The translations under genes and the position numbers were made by a program. The notes under the pieces were generated by a model. The model worked only from the letters and a program-made list of their open reading frames with translations, searched no databases and had not been told where the DNA came from. A stretch of DNA of 64,000 nt from Suillus spraguei (taxonomy: Eukaryota > Basidiomycota > Agaricomycetes > Boletales > Suillaceae). This document shows, in pieces, positions 22,701 to 35,306 of this stretch; the stretch's first letter is position 1, and each line of letters opens with the position of its first letter. The stretch covers positions 1-64,000 of the forward strand of contig JABCPU010000304.1 of the NCBI GenBank assembly GCA_016800925.1. Reading direction: 5' to 3'.

Positions 22701-24614
22701 ACATTGACTAGCGATACAGGGCATACGATCAAGGCCTTGCCGATTACTGGCCCAGCGCCAACGTAGGGATTCTGCTCTGTGGCCAGCTTGGAGATTGTAA
22801 CACAGATATGAGACAGCAAACTTACTGAGAAGTGTCCACACAAGAGAAATTGTCTGTAAAACGTGTCACCGAGTGTGAACAATGTCGAATGAACGAACAG
22901 ACCTGGAGGGTTTTCCCCAGACCCCTGGAACCTGAGCATCAACGTTTGCATGCAAACTGACAGACTGAACACTTACATCTCATCAGCGAGTATACACCCT
23001 TGACCCTCATGTCTTCGCAAGCCCATGACACATTCATACATAAACTTGACGCCTGTAACATCTTGCGCTATCAAAGAAATGACATATCCAGATAGTATGA
23101 ATACCTTCGATCTGATGTGGACGAAGCTGTCTTGCAATGATGGGATCTAAGACGACCGCTACAGTGGGCAAGTTCCTGCAATGATATTTCAGGTTCGCTT
23201 CAATAGAAACGCAACGACAATGCGTACTTCTTGTTGAACTTCGTAGCATGCTCTGGGGTTGTCGCTTTCATGACGATTGCTCCCTCTGCTTCGGGATCAT
23301 GCCTGGCTGGCTTAATAACCTCGCCAACAAGGAGCTGAAGGAGCTTACAATGGCTCATTAGGCTTTTTAATTTGCTTCTGACCATAGAACGACGCGGGGG
23401 GCACGAACGCTTTTGAAGTACCTGGAGACGCAACTGTGATATCATTCTCTTTGCCAGGGAGAGTACTCTTCGCCTGAAGCAGAAACGAGGGCTTGTGTGG
23501 TGAAGATAACACTACCGGCGAATTTTCCTCCGGTTCAGGCAATATATCGTCCACTCCAGTGATGGAAGGCATTCGCGATGCTGGTACTTGTGAGTCCAAC
23601 TCAATTTGTTTGCCACCGGCGCTGAAGCTGTATCCATTATGTAGAGGAAGTCCGTCCCATTCCTTACGGCCAAGTCTATAACGACCGTTCAGTGAGAGGC
23701 GGGCGATGAAGAAATCAAATCCTACTTACATTTTCCCCTTTTCTGATATCACAGTAAGCTTGTCACCGACATGGCTAACGAATGCATCACCATCCCAGGT
23801 CTTGTGCTTCTTGCTCTGCGGCTTCCGCCTACGAAAGTCAGCAGTCAGCACATATACAATATCAATATCCTCGCTCCTTGCTCACCAGTTAGCAGACCAG
23901 TAAGTGGCTGGCACATTTGCTTTCGAAGAGCCTGCGGAGGGAGGGTTCCGCGTGGACAGAAGATTGACAGGATGAAGATCAATAGCCCTTTTGTCTACGG
24001 CTTTCAATGGCGTCTTGTAAGGTACATTCATCTTCATCACCGGCAACGGAGCGACACGCAAAGAGGGTGTCACGGAGTTATTGCCAGTTATTTCAGACGA
24101 TGGCATACTTCCCCGACCATAGCACTTTCCAGACATGTATTCTCCACGAGAAATCGGACGATCAATCCTGATCTCTCTCTCTCCAAATTTATACTCTCCA
24201 TTCTCCTCAACCTTGGGCGCATTTAAGGACCCAGCACTCATTCTGTTGGTGCGACAGCACAGATTAACCTTGATCCTCAGTTTTCTCGACCATAGAATAA
24301 AACGTACATCTTTCCTTCTAGGTCAAACATCGACCCTCTAATACCTGTAAGAACCAGGATGGCATCCCCGTCCCAGGTTTTGTGTTTCTTGTACTGGGGG
24401 TATCTCCTAGTACTTTGGAGTGAGTATAAAGGACTCAAGTTGGGACTCGCACGTACCACTGAATCATCCAGTACTCTTCTCCCCCATGATTACTGCTTGC
24501 ACGACACGTTGAAGGACCTCCGAGTGCATTCTCAATCGCGACTTTCTTCCTGCTGGAAGTATCGAGTGGCAGCTTTCGTTTCTCGCCCGTCAGTGGTGAC
24601 TGATACGCAGGCAT
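19744..24614 (-). CDS. RDH54: RDH54/TID1-like SNF2 DNA translocase
   Basis: Swi2/Snf2-type ATPase of the Rad54 subfamily, which works with Rad51/Dmc1 on chromatin in homologous recombination. The gene has many small introns. It starts at ATG 24614 ([18 protein letters not shown]) and carries YWMIQW then [14 protein letters not shown], a motif that returns in a second exon near 23800. The N-terminal tail is followed by [10 protein letters not shown] (about 23120), [24 protein letters not shown] (Walker A across an intron near 22910), [32 protein letters not shown] (DEAH-like box II), and [11 protein letters not shown]. The helicase C part shows [13 protein letters not shown] and DSDWNP near 20900, then [19 protein letters not shown]. 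The C-terminal part holds the Cys/His-rich [12 protein letters not shown] and [10 protein letters not shown]. All ATPase motifs appear intact. It neighbours another recombination nuclease on the same strand. Confidence 0.93.
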
Positions 24615-24963
24615 AGAATATACAAGTGAATGTTTTAGGCTTGATGGTGTAAAAGAAAAAAGGTATTCTGTAGAATGCTCTCAGGAAACGATAAATGTCT
24701 GACTCGAGATGCTGTCGCGAGACGCGTCGGTGGCGCCGACATATAAATTGCTATAATTGATATTGGTTTCGGTTGTTTCCGGCTGACAGCCAAGTATACT
24801 TTAGATTCAAAAGCAAAACAGAAACATGAAAGGTAACAGTAAAAAGCAAAACAAGGCAAACATAGTATTTAGGGGGTACGCAAGGAAGCCCGTCCTGTGT
24901 ATAGAACCCCAAGTGACTCGATCACTTGGTGACCCCTAGCACACCTCCTCCACTATCTATGTC
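24615..24963. other. Short intergenic region
   Basis: About 350 bp containing the RDH54 promoter and the 3' flank of the amidohydrolase. Nothing else recognised. Confidence 0.5.
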
Positions 24964-27610
24964 TTAAACCTGTCCAAAGGCAAGACGCCCATCGATCACC
25001 GTAGCTTGAACTTTGGTGTTCAAAATTTGATCTACAGGAATAGTCATGATGTCTTGAGATAGCACCACGTAGTCTGCCCGTTTTCCTGGAACAAGGGAAC
25101 CAAGGTCGCCTTCGGTAAACGAAGCATATGCAGCATCGATCGTCATGCCTATTGATTATTTTTCATATCAGTGACGTCTATATTTGAGTACTCTCCACGG
25201 TGAAGTACCTCTTAGAGCTTCCATGCGAGTCAGCCGTTGTTCTGGGAACCTGAAAAATATACATGAGTTCAATGGAATGTTTTCCGACCAGAAAACCATA
25301 CCATCCTGACGGGCCACTAGGTGATTCTCCTTCAGGAGAAAGTCTCGCAATAGCTGCATAGAACCCGGAGAGCGGGTTCATGTCTTCCACCGGGAAGTCA
25401 GATCCCAAGGCAAGTCGAGAACCGTGGTCAAGTAAGGAGCGGAAGGCGTATAAACCCTTTACTCGCTCAGCGCCCTAGAAAACGATGAATGCCTGTAAAT
25501 GCCAGACGCTATGATTGCCATGAACTCACAAGACGATCTTCCGCAAACCACATATCACTGATACTATTCCGCCCATATGATACATGTCATTAGCAAACAC
25601 ATTCGGATGAATGATTCAACGTACGCGTGTGTAGGTTGAATACTGGCAATAACTAAATGGCGGGTGATCATTTTACTTCCATTAATATCAAATAAAATAG
25701 AATGCTCACCTCCAAGCTTTCCGACACGTTCCATATCGGTCTTCGTTAAGATCTGAGCATGTTCTAGGCGAGGTCTGAGTGCTGTCACATTGACGTCCTT
25801 CAAGGCCTTCTCGAATGTGTCCAGAACCACACCGTTGGCGTAATCCCCGATTGCGTGCACGTTCTTCCAAACAGGAACAAATTAGGCATATTCTTTTGCG
25901 ATCGTCGGCACTCACAACTTGCCATCCATCTCTTAGATATTTGGGTATAACATCAGTCAAAACTTTGGGGTCCAAACGCATGAATCCTTTCGTATGAGGG
26001 TTATCACAGTACGGCTCGTGCAGCTGAGAGATGTCAAGAAAAACGCAAAAATGGTCAAGGGACTTCTCACCGCTGCTCCACCAGAGCGTAAAGCACCTGT
26101 ATAACTAGTCAGTTTAATAGCTTAATACTATCACCACCGTTTTACCGTCAGCGAAGATCTTGACACTGCGAGCATTTAGCCTGCCATTCCCTGCATTGAT
26201 AATTGGTTTTGAGAGATTTCCCCAGTAAGGACTGCTTTCCTCGAAGTATCTCATCCCATAAATTCGAACCTATGAGTTGTGTGAGCTATAAAATGACGGT
26301 ATCCTTGCGCACTTACGGGAAGATTTCCTGCCGCCGCCTGCCTGTATGAATGATGTCAGATGTGTCATTATATTAGGATGTTTAGAAGACCTTTTGAAGA
26401 ACTCAAGTGAAACAGGGTCGAACCCTGCATCATGGATGGAGGTTAATCCACAGGACAAGGCATCAGTGACTGCGGTATTGAAACGTCTCAGCAAGTTCTG
26501 TTCAGTTGGAGCTGGTCTCTTCACCAGGTTCTGGGCATTGTCGAGAAAAACACCTGATTATCGATGTAAGCTATTTTAGGCCATATCTCCACAAAGAAAG
26601 AACGGAACCAGTTGGATTTCCAAATGAATCTTTCACGATAACGCCGCCTTCCACTTCTGATGGCAACGGAGAGCTCAATGCGAGAGCTTTCTTCGAGATC
26701 CACATTGCGTGGCTGTCCTTGCTTTGTAGGACGACCGGCCGTCCGCGGACTATCGGGTCCATCTCTAAAGCGTCCTGCAAAAGAACGAGCTTTAAACTTG
26801 TGTAACACGTGATTTCACGAAGCTCACCGAGGTTGGCCATTCTTCCGCTGGCCAAGAAGTGTGGTCCCATCCCCAACCTTCAACAAATTTTGAAGAATCA
26901 TTGAGTATGTCATTGTTATCCAAGATATATTGTCGGACGAGTGCAACTGTGTCTGAATCGCAGTTACACTACTTAGTTCGCTCCTGGGACGAGTCATTCT
27001 TATGCAAACCTTCGAGCGTCTTGCCACCTCCAAGAGGAAGTTCTCTAGTTGCACCGTATTCGAGAATGTGCGCATGTGAGTCTGAGGAGTTGAAAAATTG
27101 CTCAAGATAAATTGTTTCTTTACTTGCAGCTTACCACTGAGCCCCGGAACCACGATCGAAGACTTGTCCAAATAATGTATTTGAAGAGAAGAACGAAGGC
27201 GACCACTGGCAACCCAACGCGCCATGACATCCTCTAGAGACATAAAATCAAAGATAAGCCTGATTCGACTGCCTATAGTCCATTTTTGACATACCTAAGG
27301 AACCAGTATCGAATATTAAGGACCCCTCCACAACAAGGCACTGAACGTTTGGCACAACATGATCCACGGTGTAAACACGAGCACCTGATGACGAGCAAAG
27401 TGCGTAAGAATGTGAGAGTGATGAAGTTTCTTCGGAGGATATAAGCCAAGCCCCAAAACCAGCAAGGAATAGGATTGCCGTGACAAGACGAGAAAAACCA
27501 AGTCCAGACAGCACCGAAGGCAGTACGGAAACATTTCTTTGAGCCAGAACATTCTGAGGACCGGTATCAGCAAATTCGCCAGGACCCTGGCGTTTACGCA
27601 TTTCGGACAT
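24964..27610 (-). CDS. Membrane-anchored amidohydrolase (YtcJ-like, amidohydrolase 3)
   Basis: Metal-dependent hydrolase of the amidohydrolase superfamily; the exact substrate (an amide or N-formyl compound) cannot be told. From ATG 27610 (MSEMRKRQGPG) the N-terminus carries one hydrophobic helix (RLVTAILFLAGFGAWLIS, about residues 41-58), which suggests a signal anchor. Then follow YTVDHVVPNVQCLVVEGSLI, VVPGLS|DSHAHILEYGATRELPL with the first metal-binding HxH across an intron near 27080, GWDHTSWPAE, a middle part, HAIGDYANGVVLDTFEKAL near 25800, RLEHAQILTKTD, GSDFPVEDMNPLSGFYAAI with the catalytic-Asp region near 25400, and the C-terminal YASFTEGDLGSLVPGKRADYVVLSQD. These match the YtcJ group. 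About ten introns. It appears intact. Confidence 0.87.
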
Positions 27611-28927
27611 GGCTGGCACAATGCCTTCAGTAATAAAATATGGGGAATATTCGACAACCACCCCACCTTTTAAGTTTCAATCGTGCAAGGTGGGGAAGTT
27701 TTGAGTGATTGGTGATAGAAGCCAATCTTTGTTGACATTTTATATAAATCCGACAGCAATGGCATGAGAATATGATTTCGGGGGAATCGAAGGAACGAAA
27801 CGTTCCAACCACTAGCTTAGCGCGTCTAATTCTGATTTTGAATTTTTCTGAGGCGCTAAAGATTAGGTTGCCTGCCCTGCAGCGACAACTCCGAGTCGGA
27901 GGCTGCTTGCTGAACCTGAAACCAGTCACGCGACCCTGTAATTCATTCAAATTTTGGTCGGGAACACGATCCGACTTACGGCCATTACCCAAGACTCATC
28001 ATGCTCATTCCCGCGTCTCGGATGTAGTACGTTAAACAATGTTGAAACATTTACCACATGACAAAAGTGGTGATGGCCAGTGCATCAACAAAAAAGACTG
28101 CGCGTGGCGTGTATCATAAGCGTATAGCTTAGCGAATGAATACTTGAGTAGCCGCAGTAGAGACAAACCCCGAAGCAGAATGATAGAAGGTATGTATGGT
28201 AATGCATTTTATGGCGTTTGTGTCTAGCCTAAACGTTTCACGAACTCGGCCGACAGCAGCTTAGCGCTTATTATAAGCGCTAAGCACGTCCATTTTTGCC
28301 AAATCTTTTACTATAACCCATGAGGACGCGGGGAGCAGAGCTCGAAGCTAAAAGTTCCGACTTTCAATATGTGGTAATGTATATTCTACTCAAGGTTAGT
28401 ACTTCCACCGCTAGCGCCCTATTTCTTCTTGCACCGTCAAATTCGAGCAAGTTTTGCCTGCTTTCTTTTACCCACATTTCACTAGCCCAGCATTATCTAC
28501 TCCATTCTTTCGCACCATCTCGCACTTTCCCTACATGCTCGTGCACCCTTGTCATACTGTCTAACGCTGTCTCGCAGTCATTGACTCTTTCACATCTTTT
28601 CTCTTGTCAGTTCACATCACACATTATGACTACCATTACTTCTATATTCAATACCAGCACTTACCATTCGTCTGCTGACTTTACTTCTGTTATACCTCAT
28701 AAGTTTGGGCAACACTTAATTGCACACCTCGTAGTACTCCTGAGTGGCTGTTTGTGTGGTCTGCCGGCGGCGTACTCCCAGATTCAAAATCCGTGCACAA
28801 CCAGCGGTTTGTGACGTGACCGTGAGAAGACATCGAGTTTATGACACGCACTTCACTCTCATCCAAGTTAACGCGTTAACGGTCGAACAATAATTCTTTT
28901 GCTATACTCCTTCTAGCATTTCTGAGA
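27611..28927. other. Intergenic region between divergent genes
   Basis: About 1.3 kb between the divergently transcribed amidohydrolase and HRD1. It contains a 27-bp palindrome at 28259-28285 and an open plus-strand frame of 164 codons (28320-28814), Ser/Thr/Leu-rich, with no recognisable domain; I do not call it a gene. Confidence 0.5.
28259..28285. repeat. 12-bp perfect inverted repeat with 3-nt loop
   Basis: GCTTAGCGCTTA, TTA, then TAAGCGCTAAGC. A short perfect hairpin in the region upstream of HRD1. It could be a protein binding site; no known match is claimed. Confidence 0.85.
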
Positions 28928-31393
28928 ATGCCCTTCAATGGTTTTCTGCGGCAGGGAGCTCACCCAATCCTGGCTTCATTCAATCATCACAAAGTTCTGC
29001 TCTATGGTCTAGTCTCAACAATTGCTGTTTCAGCAACCATCACAAATGCACTCCGCTGTCACAGTAATTTCTATTCTGTAGCAATTTACCTTTCAAAGAG
29101 TAATAGAAGTGTATTGGTACGCAATATATTAATTGTGATTCAGGATGTACTAAAGCAGCTTTCAGATACTTGCAAATTTCGGCCTTCTCATTGCATTGCT
29201 ATGTGGGCAGCTCGTGCAACAGATATTCTTCGGTGCCCTTCGTCCTCAGGAGGTCGAGGTAGCTTTCATTCAGTTGATCGTTGATTATGTGCTTAACTAT
29301 CACTAGCGGTTATATGACCGTTTATGGTTTTTCGTCACGGAATCTCTACTGGCATTCACAATCTTCCGGGATGACTTTGATATTCCATTTGCCTTGATGT
29401 TCGGCTTTTTGCTGTTTGTCAGGTCATTCCACTGGCTTGCTTCGGACCGAATTGAATGGGTATGTATCCTACTTCGTCTCATGCTGCAATGCACTTAGTC
29501 ATAAATTATAATCTAGATGGACCAACGCCCATATCCTGGCCCACCTACACTTTTTCATATTCGAATGACCACTCTCTTCGTCATACTTTGGTGCACAGAT
29601 CTATTAATGTTTGCGGTTGCGGTTGAAAGTACACTCAAAAATGGTATAGGGGGCATGATGATGTTCGCAAGCGAGGTGCGTGCTCTGCATGTCCCATTTA
29701 GTTATATTTAACATTCATCTAGTACGCTATCTTGATGGCGAGCGCTATGAACACTACGGCAAAGTATTGTGTTTGTGTTATCGACTTGAGACGCGCAAGG
29801 CAAAGGGGTGGCGAGAATGCGCCTCCATGGCAAAATAAAAGCATGTGGGTTTTCTATATCGAATTGGTTACCGGTAAGCAATGTCCTTGTCGATTAAGAA
29901 CTCTCCTAATCGTTTAATCGTTACGTTTTTTTTTCCAGATTTCTTAAAACTCACCACATACCTTCTATTCTTCCTCCTTATCGTGGCGTTCTATGGATTG
30001 CCGCTAAACATCATCCGAGATGTTTATCTCACTGGGCGGTCATTTGTGACGCGGTTGCGCGCGCTTGTTCGATACAGAGCTGCCACCCGCAATATGGATG
30101 AGCGCTACCCTGATGCGAGCGAAGAAGAGATGTCAGCCATGACAGATCGAACGTGCATTATCTGCCGTGAGGAGATGCTTGTCCGCGGGAACCAGGGAGA
30201 CGATTCAGGCTCGAACCCTGCACAACAGAATTCTGATGGCCCCAACACTACCCCCAAAAAGCTGCCCTGCGGTCATGTTTTTCATTTCTATTGTCTTCGA
30301 TCCTGGCTCGAACGCCAGCAAAGCTGCCCAACGTGGTGCGTTAATTCGCATTGCGGAATCTTGAGATCTCTCTCATGGTATATTCTTTTTGCAGTCGACG
30401 CAGTGTGCTTGAGAATCCCACGCAAGAACAGCAGCGTGCTGCGGGCGCCCAGGTAGGACCAATACCTGGACAACCAGTCAATTTTGGCAACCCCATGGCC
30501 CCAGGAAACCAACCCAAGCGCCTCGCAACGTTAATAATCAGCCGCCAAATGCGGTTGCTCAGGGATGGTTACCCGGACAAGCGCCAGGCGTTGTTATTCA
30601 ATACAATATCCAGTACCAAGGCCCACCACCTTCACGGGATGCATCTCAAGCTATGGCTACGGCTCCTCCTCAGCCTGTGCCTCGCTTTCCTGGGTTTGCT
30701 GACCTCGATGGACAATGGCGTCAGTGGGGTATGGATCCCCGATGGTTTGGTGATGAGCCTTCGGGGACCTCAGATCAACCCTCGGCCATCACAGGTGACG
30801 TAGGGCTGAATCCCCGAGATGCCGCTGCCGCAGCTGCCTCGCAGCGATTAGGACATAAGAATACCCAGGGATCTAATGAACCTGCATTATCTAATGGCAC
30901 ACCTGCTGTCAAGCTTACACCTGGTGAGGCGCCAAACGTATCGCCTTCTGATGTCGTTTCTACTATGCGAAATTCACACTTGGCAATCCCTTCTTTGATT
31001 CCATTATGCGCCCATGAAATTCCCTCTCGAGGCGGCGTTGGCCCGTCACACACTCACTCGTGGCAGCCACTTCCATCATCCTCAAATGGTGATATGATGC
31101 CTACGTCAAATGGCAGCGCTTCCGTCTCCGTGGACACCGTTCAGACGGCATTACGTGGGCTGCCACCCAATCTGACAGAGGAGCAGCTAATACTCATGGA
31201 TCAAATTACTCGAGAAGCTATTGATGAGAGACTCAGGATACTTGAAGGGGTTTCGGTTGCAGTTAATCGTTGTGTGGAGGATCTCACGCGCGTACGAAGC
31301 GCCTTGCCAGTTTCTAGTAATACACCATCAGCCTCAACTGTCGCTCAATCATATGATACACCATCCTCTGCTACTGAAGAGTCTAACACGTAA
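28928..31393 (+). CDS. HRD1: E3 ubiquitin ligase HRD1 (synoviolin)
   Basis: ER membrane RING ligase of ER-associated degradation. The N-terminus is a multispan domain: LLYGLVSTIAVSATITNAL, ANFGLLIALLCGQLVQQIFF (reads through a splice at 29116/29166), GALRPQEVERLYDRLWFFVT, MFGFLLFVRSFHWLASDR, TTLFVILWCTDLLMF and LTTYLLFFLLIVAFYGLPL. The RING-H2 follows: CIIC...PCGHVFHFYCLRSWLERQQSCPTC, with its last Cys made across an intron (30336-30394). Exon ends seen: 29116/29166, 29258/29307, 29459/29517, 29675/29723, 29873/29939, 30335/30395. After the RING the frame changes; an 89-nt intron at 30453-30541 would restore the Pro/Gln-rich tail (ATAPPQPVPRFPGF...) to TAA 31393. The start at 28928 is uncertain, because the usual family N-terminus is shorter. 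Confidence 0.95.
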
Positions 31394-31474
31394 CAACACT
31401 CATACTGTTATGACACCGTCGAATACCATCTGACTGGGCTCCAAAATTGTATACTTGGCTTATCTAATTGGTGC

Positions 31475-32229
31475 TTATTCAAGCGTTAAAAGGAGCGCTT
31501 TAGCCTTACGCTTTACAGTGTCGGTGTCTACATTTGATTTATCTACTTTAGAGTAGAAGGTCTTGTATACTTGCCCAAGAACTTTGCGGGAGTCTCCATC
31601 GAGTGTTATTTCAGCGATGACCTCGTTGAGAATACGGTCGATATCTGCTTCCGACATCAAAGGGGGTAAGAAAGCCGCAAGAATGTCTGCTTCGCGATGT
31701 TCCTTTTGTGCCAAGTCGGGTCTGGAAGCATTGATGAACTGAACGGCAGAATCATGCTGTACAAGCAAATAAATTAGGTGATGAGTAAATGAATTATCAG
31801 CGAAATGAAATTCTAAACCAACACGTCGTGAGGTGGCTCTTCGTAGAATGGCCGTTATAGCGGAGGACGAGACGGGTGAACCAGCTGACTTGTCAGCAGC
31901 ATAAACTTCGGAGAGAATAGACTGCGTCATTAGAAGTCAGAACCTTAAATTAGCATCATTGTAAAAGCTCACGCGTATTGTTGTGGAAGTTACTGAATCC
32001 TTAGTCTGTTTAAGTGTTTTTATTGGCAGGTGAATAGTACCGATTCAACAGGACAGTCACCTTCATAGCGGTTTTGACTCCGGACAATAGTTGTTGGCGG
32101 ACATCTGTATGAATTTTTTGAACCTGACGATACGCTTTTCAGTGTGGCTGAATGTTGCTGACCTGTGGCTATTCCTGATGTGGCAGAGAAGGCGCGCGAC
32201 ATCATCAGCATTTTGCAATGCATTTGCAT
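31475..32229 (-). CDS. AIM41: AIM41/YqeY-like protein (GatB-Yqey domain)
   Basis: Small mitochondrial protein with the Yqey domain found in bacterial YqeY and at the end of GatB; its exact role is unknown. Exons: 32229-32163, 32104-32061, 32005-31973 and 31921-31475, giving a short presequence-like start (MQMHCKMLMMSRAFSATSGIA), then TDVRQQLLSGVKTAMK|TKDSVTSTTIR|SILSEVYAADKSAGSP. The rest shows FINASRPDLAQKEHREADIL, FLPPLMSEADID and the C-terminal SRKVLGQVYKTFYSKVDKSN. Inside the last exon about 66 nt (near 31757-31822, beginning GTGTTGG and ending TACAG) interrupts an otherwise conserved match and is probably another intron that happens to be open. Both ends fit the family length. Confidence 0.88.
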
Positions 32230-33970
32230 TTGTTTCAAGGAACGGAGTGGAAGTGTGATCATGATCGTTGCAAACAGTCCAATTTTGAACTCCGCACTCT
32301 CGTCTGATGCAACCATGGAACCGTGCATCAACGTTGTCAACTCTCAGAGGGACACAAAGATCACTTACCTGCATGCGGGAGTTCCTGCGGTAGCGAACTG
32401 CACTATCTTGACCGAACCTGACTGATATTTACTCCGAGTTGATGTCGTGCCCGAGCCGTGATCTGCTGCATGCCACTAGCAAAGCCAGCTACTGCTTTTG
32501 TGCGTAGGCTTCAATGGAGGTGTTACCTAGGGTTCTTGAGCAAAAGTATATCTTGTCATGCCCTTACGTGCCCAAATCGTGCCCTCCTAATCCATCTGGT
32601 CACCCCTCCAGCACCTTCCAGCACCCAGCCATATGCTCTTTTCATCCCTCCTAGTCCTCTGGTGCTTCTCTATATCTAACTTCAACAACCACAACTCGGA
32701 TCGTGCCCTCTAGCGCCTTACGTGGCTTCCTGCTACCTACGCTTGGTCTGGCACTTGCAACAGGAGGTGCGACTCCACTCTAGACAATACTCTATTCTTT
32801 CTAGTACCCGACCTGCCCCCAGATTGAACCGACACGACGACACCACTTGAAATATCCATATTCCTTGATCTCGAAGAGCAGTTGGCCAGTATCTGCGTTC
32901 CAGCGTTACATGGAGCCCTCTTGTGCAAGTCTTGTGATCCGCTCGCTATGTATCTCTAGTTAATAGAGTCTACAGCGTTAGGATACCAATCGATGCATCC
33001 GCTGCAGCTTTCTGTCCCACCCACGGATCGCCGACCATGTGGTACTCGTTGTCTGAGGTCACATTCTACTATCTACGCTTGCGCTCTCAAGCATTATACA
33101 TTATTCATCCGGAGATACTACTACCATTCAGCCTATCGTTTCTCTGTTGCTATCAAAAGGCTTCTCTACCGACGAATTGAACCATCGTCCACCGTGCCCA
33201 TTATATCGCATCTTGTGCCCAAACATGGGGACTTGTTAGGAGCGACCGTCGATATCGCACACCGGCGTCAGGCTAGACGTTCTGGGATTGATTGTTTCCA
33301 ACGAAACAGTTGGTTAACAAAGTAACCGAGGGGTGAGATGTTCTATTCGCGTCCGGAAACGAGTTGTCCAGAATTATCCATCTCGACCATGAGAACTCAC
33401 TGCTCGTACTATATTCTTCGCTCACCTGGTCACACCCCTCGTAAAGGTGTTGGTTCGATGAAACCTTTATGAGTCCGTTGTCTCGATATGGTGTTTTTGA
33501 CATCCAACAACTGGAATTATTGCCAGAGAGGAAGCACTTATTTCCCTCCTGTTTTCGTTTGAGCCAGTCGGTGGGTATCACAACGCGGTTGCTTACCTTC
33601 CCAACGTGCATCCTAGCGGTGCTGTGCACCATATAGTAGTAGATCATTTACGTTCGTGCAACTTATGTACCGGTCGCCTGGATCTAACAACACTTCATTT
33701 CATGCCTTTCCGTCTTCCTGACCTGATGTGCTTGCCTCAGACTCTTCGCGAGGATATGGTCTTGATCGAGGAATGTGTTTTGTGTCAGGCAGACTGGATC
33801 GAACTGCCAGTGATGCAAAGCTCGAGCGTTATGTTAGTTCAGAGCAAGAAGGTGACATAGTCGAGGTTGTGAGATTAGATTGGCAATGCCATTACGAGAC
33901 TCAATATCCAATCAATATCTCCACCATACAGGTAGCTATTATTTACGACATGCTGCTACGTTGTAGCATA
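32230..33970. other. Gene-poor stretch before the inverted-repeat transposon
   Basis: About 1.7 kb with only short frames on both strands and no domain that I recognise. It may hold decayed DNA. The TA at 33969-33970 is the left target-site copy of the adjoining transposon. Confidence 0.5.
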
Positions 33971-35306
33971 CTATGCCTCACGGTGGAATCGTCACCCCCG
34001 AAAGTCGTCACGACCTAAATATCTCACTCAATTCTTACCTCTACACACAATTCAGAACTTGAGTCGATGTTTCTATCATGCACCTTTCATTGCGAGGTTG
34101 AACGATCAATTTTTATTAAGAAACGGTGAAGTTCATTGAAAGCCGTCAAAGTCACGCTGGTGACAGCCAGCCGAGCGCTGCCGTGGCGGAGTTCTAAAAA
34201 ATACTACCACTGGCTGTTGACTGGCTGTGACGACTTTTCAGTGAGCTGACACATTCAGGCATGGTTCGCCCAAAAGGCAAATCACGAGAGTCGCGTGATC
34301 CCACTTATGAGCAGCGGATCCAGACTGCCATCCAGGGGATTACAACCAAGGTCTACAAGACCATCAAAGAAGCCGCATTGGCCAATAATGTAAGCTAGTA
34401 TTTTGCCCTCTCCGAGTCACTGTTTTAATAACTCTCATGATTTTATCAAACTAGATACCTCGCACAACTTTGGGTGAACGGTACTCAGGGGAACATAAAC
34501 CACGTCGCGAGGCACATGTAGGTCAGCAGATCCTCACGCCTGCACAAGAGCAGACCATTCTCGACTGGTGCAACCTTAATTCATCAATGGCCAAGCCTCT
34601 TCACCCAAAGCAGTTACGTGCTCAGGTTTTTGATCTCACTGGTCATTATCCAGGACACAACTGGCACTATGGCTTTCTACGCCGGCACCCTGCTCTTTGT
34701 ATGTCAAAACCACGTGGGCTAGATCCCAAGCGCAGCCAGAACTTCAACAAGGCTACGATTGGGGAGTTCTTTGACATGCGGAAGCAGCTCTGTTTGGCAA
34801 TGGCAGAACGCGCGCGAGAAACGCCACATCAGCAACTGACAATTCAACTACCATCAGCGCTGCACCCATTGAAATTCCACCCATTCCAGCACTACCTGCC
34901 AATAGCTCTCATTATTCTTCTCGCGAACATCCTAATGATTCTAACATAAATAGTCCTGATCCACGCCATGAAATACCTTACAATCCTCCTGTACATCCAA
35001 CTCGCAGCAACATACCAGCATCTCAGCAATTTTCCGGACATTTTACTTCACACCAGCATCAAGTTCATTTGCCTCATCATGGACCACATAGTTCTCATTC
35101 TCATGAAGCATTTCCTGCACCATACAGCCATTATAATTACAACCACATCCCCTACAATACTCCACGTCACACCAACCAATCATAATTTTTGACCTGTAAC
35201 AATTTTTTTAGGCGTTGCCGAGCGGAATTTGAAAGCGGCAGCAGTGAACTGCTGTGACAAAGTGTGACTGACGACTTTCGGGGTGACGATTCACCGTGAG
35301 GCATAG
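33971..35306 (+). mobile_element. TA-flanked inverted-repeat DNA transposon (pogo/Tc1-like), 1336 bp
   Basis: The ends are inverted repeats of about 40 bp: CTATGCCTCACGGTG...AAGTCGTCA at the left and its complement at the right (35267-35306), differing by two single-base indels. TA follows on both outer sides (33969-33970 and 35307-35308), the target duplication of Tc1/mariner/pogo elements. Inside is one gene with a pogo-type DNA-binding region but no DDE core, so the element probably moves only with help from a related transposase. Confidence 0.88.
34261..35185 (+). CDS. Psq/CENP-B-type DNA-binding protein inside transposon, no transposase core
   Basis: Exon 1 (34261-34389) encodes MVRPKGKSRES...IQTAIQGI and a psq-type helix-turn-helix (KTIKEAALANN|IPRTTLGERYSG) that is completed by exon 2 (from 34455). 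A CENP-B/Tc5-like second domain follows (LTPAQEQTILDWC, HPKQLRAQVFDLTG, WHYGFLRRHPAL, KPRGLDPKR), as in pogo/Fot1 transposases. The DDE catalytic domain that should come next is absent. The first frame ends at 34949. From about 34800 another frame stays open to TAA 35183-35185 and encodes a Pro/Ser/His-rich tail (PPIPALPANSSHYSSREH...). One indel or an unseen intron would join it. It may bind the element ends without cutting. Confidence 0.7.

Noticed and set aside
28320..28814. 164-codon plus-strand frame upstream of HRD1
   Set aside because: Ser/Thr/Leu-rich low-information composition and no domain; could be a 5' leader or chance.
32458..33860. Several 60-120 codon frames
   Set aside because: Overlapping on both strands, no family resemblance, no consistent exon chain.
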